Shown here: one piece after another, positions 55,929-64,000 of the stretch | How the letters are laid out: each line of letters begins with the position of its first letter | How positions within the stretch are numbered: position 1 is the first letter of the stretch | DNA from: Aspidapion aeneum | Taxonomy: Eukaryota; Arthropoda; Insecta; Coleoptera; Brentidae | Assembly: GCA_963576565.1 (NCBI GenBank) | Contig: OY755038.1 | Coordinates: 137,427,624-137,491,623 of the forward strand | Direction: 5' to 3' | Length of the DNA stretch: 64,000 nucleotides | Translations under genes and position numbers: made by a program | Notes under the pieces: generated by a model | Seen by the model: only the letters and a program-made list of their open reading frames with translations | What the model was told of the DNA's origin: nothing | Databases searched by the model: none

Positions 55929-58098
55929 ATTGAATTTTTTTTTATTTCCAACTTTTAGGTTTAATTCTTATTCAGCCTTATAGAAAGCACTATGGATTTA
56001 CAATTCATTTAGCGTTACCCGAAAAGTACGTGTAGATTTGCTACGGACGCGAACAGTGTTATCTTCCATTGAAGTGGGAGAGAAGAGAGGGATGAGGGAA
56101 CTAGTAAAATGGCGTTGAAAATACTCTTAAAGCGTTTGCAGAAAGAATTTTTGAAATCGCTCTATATTTTTGAAAGTTATAGCTACAACTATTACTAATA
56201 AGGAGGGGGAGAGAGGGAGACGGCGGCGGAAACTAGTAAAATGGTGTTGGAAAAAAGTCTTAAAGCATGTCCACAAAGAATTTTTAAAATCGCCTTATAA
56301 TTGATAAAATTATGCGATTATGGTTTTTTAAGAGGGTGGGGTGAATGAGAGGATGTCAGATTGTTACGAACAGGGAGGAGTACAAAGTAATTAAAGTAAA
56401 TTAGAGGACAATTACAATGGTTTATCAAAGGCATTTCAATAAAATCGCCTAAAATTTAGGTAATTTGTATGCCTTAAAGCCGACATCATGTGAGAAAATG
56501 GCGTCTGACGACCGCCATATTCACAGCTGTTTAATAAATAATAGCCTATAGCACCTTCGGGATCAGTAGCAATGTAACGACATCTTTTTTGTCAAAATCG
56601 GTTCAGCCGTTTAGCCTCTAGCGCGACACAAACATACATATTTACATAGATACATATCCCAAACGAAAAACATTACCCTTCCTTTCGCCGTGCTGCAGTT
56701 GGGTAAAAAATGGCATAATAAATGCCAACTCGCAGATTACTTAATTTTTCATAGAAATGATTTAAAAAACCACTGGCCTATCCAATCGCCTCCAACTGCA
56801 TCGACGTTATCATTTTCTTGCAAATTCTTGATTTCTCTTGATATTTTCTTGATTTTAGGACAAGATCAAGACAAGAAATGATTCTTGTTTTTCAAGAAGT
56901 CAAGAATTTGCTTATTAAGACAAAATATTACGCGACACAAGATTTTTGAAAGTTAGTTGGTTTCATAAGTAAAGTAGTAGGTAGGAAGGAGCTATTGACG
57001 ACAACTTCTCAAAATGTGTTTTAGTGTTCATTGAAAAAAAATCGGAAATAAATGTTTTTAATTTAGTATATTACAAAAAAATATTATCCGGGTAGTTTGT
57101 ATGGGTGCTCTGCCACGCTCTTTCTTATTTTAACACTTCCTATAATGTAGATTTTATTTAGATTTCTAAAAAGTTATTTAAAACAAAAAACAATAACTCG
57201 ATTTTTGAATTAAACTCGTAAACTATTGTTAAATTATAAGAAAAATGCGTAAAAGAGTTTTTGTAAGATCTAAAAATTTGTTATTTTTTTTATTTAAAAG
57301 TTACAAAAACTGATTTTAACACCGTTATTTTAAAATGCCTTAAATAACAAACATCAGTCCTACCAACTTACAAATTTTAAAATTTACACCCTTTTGCAAC
57401 AAAAAACGTGAATATTTTTAGTTATTACATAATTTAGAAGGACCCGAAGAATTTTTATTTTATTTAACCAATAAACACTGCCTAGCTTCTCTTTTTTCTA
57501 ATCGAACTAAGCGTTTTGTTAAATTTAAGTCCAATTATTTTTACCTTCGTAGCCCGCGCAGCAATGGCTAGAGAAGGTATTAGTTTCGACGAAATTTTTT
57601 TTTTCAGATAACGCTGAAAATGTGTTATTTGGGTGTATTTTGACCTATCCTAGCAATATTGTCGTGATATCTGTGTGTCTGTGTGTGTATGTATATCTGT
57701 CCGTAACACGATAGCTCCTAAACCGATAAACCGATTTTGATGAAATTTTCATATAAAATACAGCTCGACACTGCAACGAGCTGATTAGATTTTGGTTAAA
57801 ATCTATCAATGCTAATGACAGTTAAAAAATTTAAAAATTGCTAATATAGTAGCCCACATTTTTTTCAAAAATTTGTGTTATAACCAAAAACTTCGTAGGG
57901 GCTTTCGTTTCGGAGATATTTACAAAAAACTGTTTTCAAGGTTGTGGAGTGTGCAAATGGGCTAGGAAGGTATTAGATCCGTTATGGATCTATTTATTTT
58001 TTTATTAATTTCAGAAACTATGGTTTGTGTCTTTTACAGAGTACTTCAAAAATAACCTTTGTCATTCGATTTGTCTTTTTTTTGCAAAATTATTTCTT
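55929..58098. other. No gene; short repeats
   Basis: 56072-56330 contains two diverged ~131-bp tandem units (AACTAGTAAAATGG(C/T)GTTG at about 56098 and 56229). 56585-56660 (AATCGGTTCAGCCGTTTAG, then ACAAACATACATATTTACATAG) is a common type of insect dispersed-repeat end. 57545-57985 begins and ends with similar AATGG(G)CTAG(A)GAAGGTATTAG phrases and contains TCTGTCCGTAACACGATAGC and AACCGATTTTGATGAAATTT, so it is probably another short dispersed element. No supported gene. Confidence 0.45.
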
Positions 58099-58099
58099 A

Positions 58100-58112
58100 A
58101 ATATAACTTGGT
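58100..58112. repeat. 13-bp direct repeat, left (LINE target duplication)
   Basis: AATATAACTTGGT, repeated exactly at 63174-63186, brackets the LINE insertion. Confidence 0.75.
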
Positions 58113-58189
58113 TCAAGTTGCAGTTCAAGTTTTTTATTTTCAAAAACATTACAGTTTTCATAACAATGAAGTGCTAACTAAAAAAAGTT
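58113..58189 (-). mobile_element. Inverted copy of the LINE 3' end
   Basis: The - strand of this ~77-bp block (AACTTTTTTTAGTTAGCACT, then TCATTGTTATGAAAACTGTA, then a TTTTGAAAATAAAAAACTTGAAC stretch) matches the extreme 3' end of the LINE at 63101-63173, apart from two small indels. It is a second, very short 3' end in opposite orientation at the 5' side of the LINE. Confidence 0.88.
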
Positions 58190-58468
58190 CGGTTGGGTGT
58201 GCGAGTTTAATAGCGAAGGGGGACACATGCTGTGGTCTCTCTTGCTTCAAAAAATGCCAAAAAATCGGTTTTAAGCTCTAGTTTTTATCAAAAAAATAGT
58301 GTGTGTGATACATACTGACCATAGGCGTAAACAGTGAGTAATAATATTAAGGATAAGCTGCTAGTTTATGTTTAAATTGGATAATTAATTAAAAGATCCT
58401 AACCTATCCCACTGGTCAATAAGGATCACAATCGAGAGGCGTATATTTAGGCGAGTATTTATCATATC

Positions 58469-59484
58469 ATGTCTCCACCCATGCCAATGAAATGTCCCGC
58501 ATGCACCAAAAATATTCTACTTGCTGATAACAGTAACTTAAAATGCATAAAATGTGAACAATTTTGGCACAGGGTTTGCGGTAGGCCACAACCCACCTCA
58601 AGCGACTCCATCGCTACTTGGACATGCCACAAATGCTTATTAGCCGGGACCCTAATGTAGGCGCTATTTTGGATATCAAGACACAGCGTTTTAACTTGCT
58701 TATGAACGAGCTAAAATCTATTAAATTCGAGGTTACAGCTAATACAAATGTTATCGCAGACAATACCGAAGCTATAACTAAATGTAACCTTAGCATTGAT
58801 GCGCTTAGTGCGCAGGTTTTGGCACAATCTGAACTAATAGGTTCATGAGGGAAATAGATACTGCATGAGGGAAATAGATATTCTAAAATCGGAAAAACAA
58901 GCTTTACACAGTAAAATACAAGCATTAGAGCAATGCTCTTCTAACACAGAAGACCTTAATGTCGAAGTTTCAGAAAGAATAAGAAGAGAAAGAAATATTA
59001 TTGTACAAGGGCATCCCGAGAATTTCAAAAACCAGAGATATTGAAAATATTAATGAGATTATAATTAAGATTTGCACTAGCCCCTTTCCTATACCATTAT
59101 CTACAGCAAGATTGGGAATGCTTAGGAGTGATGCAAGTGGCAGGTTTCGGTTAATTAAAGTGACCTAGCTCTACGGAAGAAGCACTTAATCTCTTAAAAA
59201 ATAGCTCTAAAATTTATAAAGCAGAGTTTCCTGATGTCAAGTTGAAGTCAGACCTCACACATGCGCAACGAAAATACTTGATCAGTTTGAGAAATGAACT
59301 TGAAGAAAAAATTAAAAAAGGAGAAAATAATCATACAATAAAATATGTTAACAAAGTCCCACGGATCGTCTCTACAGCGAAAAGATCGCGCGAGGAGGAA
59401 GAATCCCCAAGAAAAGGGGAAGGCGCAAAGATGAACAAAACAAGCTCTGGTTGTACTAATATCGCCTCGAGCAATGATCAATAC
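58469..59484 (+). pseudogene. LINE ORF1 remnant: PHD-type finger, coiled coil, nucleic-acid-binding region
   Basis: The first frame gives a C4HC3 zinc-finger pattern: CPAC, then LKCIKCEQFWHRVC, then TWTCHKC. It stops at 58660; a second frame (to 58848) holds an amphipathic helix-rich stretch (LLMNELKSIKFEV). A third frame carries EVSERIRRERNIIVQG, the conserved lead-in of ORF1 RNA-binding domains, and is broken again near 59035 and 59165. A fourth frame (from 59242) has SDLTHAQRKYLISLRNELEE and a basic tail (AKRSREEEESPRK). ORF1 proteins bind LINE RNA. A 20-bp tandem duplication at 58844-58883 (CATGAGGGAAATAGAT twice) is one source of frame change. Confidence 0.75.
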
Positions 59485-60479
59485 CAATCCATCATTTTCT
59501 GGAACTGTGCAGGATTTAACAACGTCAAGGAATTTGCTTGTGAATACTCAAACTTCGCTGTTTTGTGTTTAAGTGAAACCTGGTTGGTGCAAGATATTTC
59601 AATTACTTTACTATATTTGGCTGAATATAACGTGGTGAGCTCCCGGGCTATCAAAGAAAAATCAAAAGGTCGTGCGAGCGGTGGCCTTGCGATTTTTATT
59701 CATAGATTTTTTGAGTATAAAATAATTGGTGGATTTTTTGCTTGATATGTTATAAAACCTATAAAATTATTATTTGTTCAACTTATTTTAAGCCCAATTT
59801 TGAATTAAATGAGTTTAATATTTTACTGGATTCCCTTAACGAATGTCTTTGGGAGATAGGGAATAAGTACAAAAATATTCCGTTTATATTAGGAGGGGAC
59901 TTTAATTCAAGAATTGGTAATTTAAATCCTATACCAGAAGACATTTCGGAAGGGGTTAATTTGTATGACGTTAAGGTTAGTCTTGATAAAATGGTCGACT
60001 GCAAAGGTCGTAGTCTTTTAGATTTTATGAGTTTAAATTCTTTATTTTCTGTGAATGACAGGTCACAAGATGACTATCCTGGCCAGTTTACGCATATATC
60101 AAATCGTGGAAATAGCTTTATTGACTTGGTCTGGTTATCAGATAACCTATTACATAATGTCGATAATTTTTCAGTTCAAACTGAAGTTATTGTTTCTGAC
60201 CATTTTCCAGTCAAAATTTGTCTAAAAAATTTACCTTATCTTTATCTAAGTAAACACCGAAAAAGTAATTATTGTTCTAACATTATGACACTTAGATGGA
60301 AAGATTCTAAAAAATTGAACTACAAAATAGCAATAGCCCACTCCAATAAGGCAGCCTTCACGCAGGCTAGCAATGCTGAGTTAAACTACAATCATCTCCG
60401 TGAAACCATCTGGGAGATAAGCGAGGGTATAAATCTAACCGTCAAGAAAACAAATAAACCTTACACAAACCTCCGGTAA
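59485..60479 (+). pseudogene. LINE AP-type endonuclease domain
   Basis: Endonuclease/exonuclease/phosphatase fold motifs in order: SIIFWNCAGF (start), VLCLSETWL (metal-binding Glu), ASGGLAIFI, then after a one-base shift at 59740-59745 ILGGDFNSRIG, NSFIDLVWLS and VIVSDHFPV (catalytic Asp-His). It nicks target DNA to prime reverse transcription. All key residues are present; the frameshift alone separates the two halves. The N-terminal half is in the same frame as the end of ORF1. Confidence 0.85.
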
Positions 60480-62510
60480 CACGAACCTTGGTATGAACAG
60501 GAGTGTCGTAAAAAAAAAACAAAGCTTAAATCGTTTCTAAAAATTTGTAAATCTGATAACTTTTCCAATTATGTAACAAAAAATTTTTAATAATTTTCTA
60601 ACGTGTAAATCAGAGTATAAAAAACTCACAAAAAACAAAAAAAGTATGTACTAAAAAGAAATTATTGCTGAACTTAGTAATATCAAAAATCCTAGAGAGT
60701 TTTGGCTATCTGTAAAAAAATTTTGAGTTTACTCAAACCAAGCACCACAACCTGCGAATGTTTGGGAAAGTTTTTTTAGCGATATATACCTTGTTCGAGT
60801 GTTGGATAATACCTAATTTATTTCTAGACGCTCGCCACCCATATCTAGATAAAGAAATGTCTATTAATGAAGTTTACTTAGCACTTAACAAATGTAAAAA
60901 CAACAAAAGCCCAGGCATTGATGGAATTAGTTATGAATTACTAAAGAATCTTCCTAATAACTGGGTATGTTATATAACTTGCCTGTTTAATAAAATTTTG
61001 GAGAAAAAAAATATACCCAGTGATTGGTGCAAGATTATTGCAACTGCGATGCGTAAAAAGGGTCCTTTAAATGATCCAGCAAACTACCTTATAATCGCGT
61101 TAACAAACTGCATAACTAAGGTTTTTACTCAGACTATTCTTAGTAGACTAAGTGAGTGAGTTGAGTTAAACAAACTTCTTCCAGAAATTCAATCGGGTTT
61201 TCGGAAAAATAGGGGTTGTGGCGACAACATTTTTGTTATGAGCAGCGCTGTTCAGTTACACCGTAGGCTAAAGAGAAGAAAAGCTTTCGCTTTATTTGTA
61301 GATTTTAGAAGAGCTTTTGACTCGCTTAATCACTCTTTGTTATGGAGAAAGCTGTACGTTTGGCATAACTGGCAACTTAACAAATCTTTTTCGCTCTATT
61401 TATGAGAGCGCTACAATGACAATAAAATATTCCGAGGGTCTTACTAATCCTATTGATTTAAGTATCGGAGTCCTCCAAGGAGAATCATTAAGTCCCCTTT
61501 TTTTTAACATTTTCATATCTGATATTGATAAATTATTTTATGGAAATGGAGCACGTGGAATAAATATTGATAACCAAAAAGAGCTACTCGCGTTGGGCTA
61601 CGCTGCTGACTTCGTATTCTTTGCTGACTCAGAAATAGACTTGAAACGTAAATTGTTGATATTAGAAAAATATGCAGACCAGAAATCTTTAATAGTAAAT
61701 GTTTCAAAGACCAAGGTGTTACCTTTCTCGAAAGGTGGTTTCCGAAAATCAGAGTGTGTTTTTAGCTATAAGGTGGAAGTGATAGAACAGGTCAACAAAG
61801 ATGTTTATCTTGGTGTTTCATTTACATCTTCTAGCTTGTTCTGCGATATGGTCGAGACTACCCTAGAAAAAGCTAATCAGGCGTCGGGCTCTGTTCTTAA
61901 TAATCTATACACATCTAAATGCAATAACTGGAGCACTATAACAAAGCTTTTTGATTCTCTAGTGACAAGTATAGCCTCCAACTGTCTTCCCATTTGGGGT
62001 ACAAGGTATCCCAATGTACTCCAGCGTGTCCAAACTTACTTTTTTAAAAAATTATTTCATTTGCCAATTAATACCCCTAATTATATTATTAGGACCGAAA
62101 TAGGGAGAGTAAGTCTTTCGTATAATCTATTTAAACAAACTATAAACTGGTTAATAAAAATTCTAAGAATGGATGATTCTCGTTTACCAAAGAAGTGTTT
62201 TAAAATAATGATGCAACTAACATACACAACTGATTTAAGATATAACTGGACATCCCAGGTTAGGAAACTATTTTCCCTAATAGATTTTGAGATACCTTGG
62301 TCCCCGAATATATCTAGTAATTTTTTCATTAAAAATAAAAGTAAAATGCTGTCTCTATTTTATGGCAAACTTCAAGGTACAGATAGCCGGCTGGCTGCCA
62401 ATTCTAATTTTATAACTATTTACCCTTACTTAAACTGGTCAAGCTCAGCAGCTCCATATCTTAAACTCAATCTTCCATTGACTTACAAAACAACCCTGGC
62501 ATAGCTTGGG
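60480..62510 (+). pseudogene. LINE reverse transcriptase domain
   Basis: Motifs in order: NNKSPGIDGISYELL, NLPNNWVCYITCL, IQSGFRKNRG, motif A VDFRRAFDSLN, motif B GVLQGESLSP, motif C GYAADFVFFAD and the thumb-side KTKVLPFSKGG and NKDVYLGVSF. Motif C should read YADD; here the first catalytic Asp is Ala, which should abolish polymerase activity. There is a stop at 61157-61159 and a frame change near 61300-61345, so the domain is split. Part of the RT between the endonuclease and 60758 is frame-broken. Confidence 0.88.
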
Positions 62511-63173
62511 TATCTAGTACTTATGTTCTAAAATTTACTTATAAAGGCTCTACTTATCACTGGAATCCAAGTGACATATGCTCCATTTGTAACAAAAACC
62601 AAAATGAGAGTTTGCAACACCTTTTGTTTGACTGTCCGATTTGGTCTTTTGCAAGGCAGGGTGAAGGCAACATGTTATCCTCTTTTGACGACATTGTATT
62701 TATACTTAACAATCCTAGCACTAAAAGAGCAAAAAGACTCTGCGAACAAATATGGAGTATTTTAACCAACAGGTCTTATATCCTAAACGAATGATATATG
62801 CGTAATATATAAGGCTAAATATTTAAATATCTTTAAGTTTATTTATAAATAAAAGAGAGACTAGTTTTTATTTTCGTTTTTTAATTTGTGTTAATATTTC
62901 TTTTTTTTTGGCTATTCTCTATTTAATTTATTTATTTTAGTTTATCACTTCTTACTGATATTAATGCGCTTGAATGTAGGAGCAATCGAATTCGTACAAA
63001 AAATATAATGTATTCTTTTAACATTTAATTTGATGGGTACTTTCTACTATTTTCCAACAGTCTAATTTTAATTTAGATTTTAAGGCAAGTTTTATTGTAA
63101 AACTTTTTTTAGTTAGCACTTCATTGTTATGAAAACTGTAATGTTTTTGAAAACAATAAAAAACTTGAACTTG
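62511..63173 (+). pseudogene. LINE C-terminal zinc-binding end and 3' UTR
   Basis: In frame with the end of ORF2 after a shift near 62500: CSICNKNQNESLQHLLFDC, a C-x2-C...H-x4-C motif common at the end of LINE RT proteins, then a helix and stop at 62791-62793. The ~380-bp 3' UTR is AT-rich and ends with AATAAAAAACTTGAACTTG at the insertion edge. Confidence 0.75.
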
Positions 63174-63186
63174 AATATAACTTGGT
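63174..63186. repeat. 13-bp direct repeat, right (LINE target duplication)
   Basis: AATATAACTTGGT, identical to 58100-58112. Confidence 0.75.
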
Positions 63187-64000
63187 AATGATTATTGCTC
63201 TGGCCGTAATATTATTTTTTTTAGATTATTAACTTACTAATTTGGCAATGATAGTTCAAAAATATTTACAACTGAAGAGTGTAAGTAACAAAGGTGCTAA
63301 GTGCCATAATTTCCGAAATTCGGTTATTACCGTAGAAAGGTGTTAAACGACATGCTTTATGCCCTGACAAAAAAAAAGGCTAGATGGGGCTACCGGGAAG
63401 CGCCAACCTTATTTCTTATCAAAGAGGGCAAGTATCTCGAAACTTTTTTTTTACTCTTCAATTATTTTACATTAATAAGAATTTTTTAATTCCGTCCCTA
63501 TTTTACCAATGTCAAGTCAAAAATAATATTTAAAAAAGTTTATAAAGCGTTTATAAAAAGGCTTGCTATTTGTCTTAATACTTATGCGCTTTTTCTTCAA
63601 GGAATCCTCAACCTCAAAAACAGTAGGAACTAGAAACCTTTCAAAAAGTGAAGGGCAAAGATGTTGAGTATTTTTAACGGCAAAAACATTTTTTTTAAAT
63701 TTTTAAATCTAAAAATTAATTAAAGGGTTACCGGAAACTACTTTAGGTTGACAAAGGTGCAGAGTTTGGTTTAAATCCAGTTACAGTCGGACCAATTTTA
63801 CTGTACGATAAATGCGGCTCCGCGATGCACAGTGGTCTCGGAAGCGGCCAAAAACAATGTGTATATTAAAAATTTTTAAAATGTATGCATTATTCATGAT
63901 TGTGTTTATCGTATCTACATTTAGACAAAAGTGCACTCCTCACTTACCCCTGGCACGTTACCTAGTAAAACATATTTTCCCAATTTTATGTAAACCCAAT
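63187..64000. other. No gene recognised
   Basis: AT-rich DNA without a supported frame, RNA gene or repeat. A 30-bp stretch at 63383-63412 (GGGGCTACCGGGAAGCGCC) is locally GC-rich. Confidence 0.5.

Larger units (their letters stand above)
58113..63173 (+). mobile_element. CR1/Jockey-group LINE insertion
   Basis: Order: inverted 3'-end fragment, 5' UTR (58190-58468), ORF1 with a PHD-type zinc finger, endonuclease, RT, C-terminal CCHC, 3' UTR ending AATAAAAAACTTGAAC. The ORF1-EN-RT layout with AP endonuclease and a PHD-like ORF1 fits CR1/Jockey-group non-LTR retrotransposons. There are several frameshifts and stops and a changed catalytic box, so it is inactive. Confidence 0.85.

Noticed and set aside
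58027..58281. 84-codon frame upstream of LINE ORF1
   Set aside because: It spans the target site, the inverted 3'-end fragment and the 5' UTR, so it is a chance frame.

Overview
The window is AT-rich nuclear DNA of an arthropod, most likely an insect (a beetle would fit, but I cannot name a species). The reasons are the repeat content (Ty3/gypsy-type LTR elements with a TATA box and TCAGTC initiators, RTE-like and CR1/Jockey-like LINEs, a Tc1/IS630-type transposase relic), a short patch of CCTAA telomere-like repeats, and one spliced exon of focal adhesion kinase. Almost nothing here is ordinary host coding sequence. I see only two short spliced exons of an unidentified gene (present twice) and one Fak exon. 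The rest is nested mobile DNA and AT-rich non-coding sequence.

Layout. 1-7035: non-coding and strongly pyrimidine-rich on the + strand from about 620 to 6300, with two degenerate tandem arrays. 7036-7885: a 3' remnant of a gypsy element (integrase C-terminus plus LTR). 8470-26140 and 26141-43572: two tandem copies of one ~17.5-kb segment, joined with 2 bp of microhomology. Each copy holds, in order, two host exons (+), a broken RTE-like LINE (-), a gypsy element (-) that has lost its 3' end and its protease and carries a LINE fragment in its 5' UTR, a LINE C-terminal relic with an (ATT)n run, an RTE-like LINE (+) split by a ~3.7-3.9-kb foldback element, the left arm of a second foldback element, and a gypsy 5' LTR. 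42951-49576: a complete gypsy element with two 395-bp LTRs, ATAC target duplications and a gag-pol frame interrupted by one stop. It sits inside the second foldback element (41969-50516). 52542-52939: transposase relic. 53574-53728: Fak exon (-). 54187-55928: two small inverted-repeat elements. 58113-63173: a LINE with a PHD-type ORF1, an AP-endonuclease and a reverse transcriptase. An inverted copy of its own 3' end lies at its 5' side, and a 13-bp direct repeat brackets the whole insertion.

History that can be read from the nesting. A Jockey-type LINE received an RTE-like LINE, which received foldback element 1. Foldback element 2 received the full-length gypsy element. A later tandem duplication started upstream of the two host exons and ended inside the 5' UTR of that gypsy element, so it copied the 5' LTR but not the body. 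The two duplicates have since gained private nonsense mutations, small indels and different foldback repeat numbers. The most distinctive objects are foldback element 1 (inverted arrays of ~130-bp repeats, nearly every one carrying a G-quadruplex motif, capped by a 14-bp GGCGCC minisatellite), foldback element 2 (repeats carrying paired AAGATGGC motifs), and the LINE insertion with inverted 3' ends inside one target duplication.
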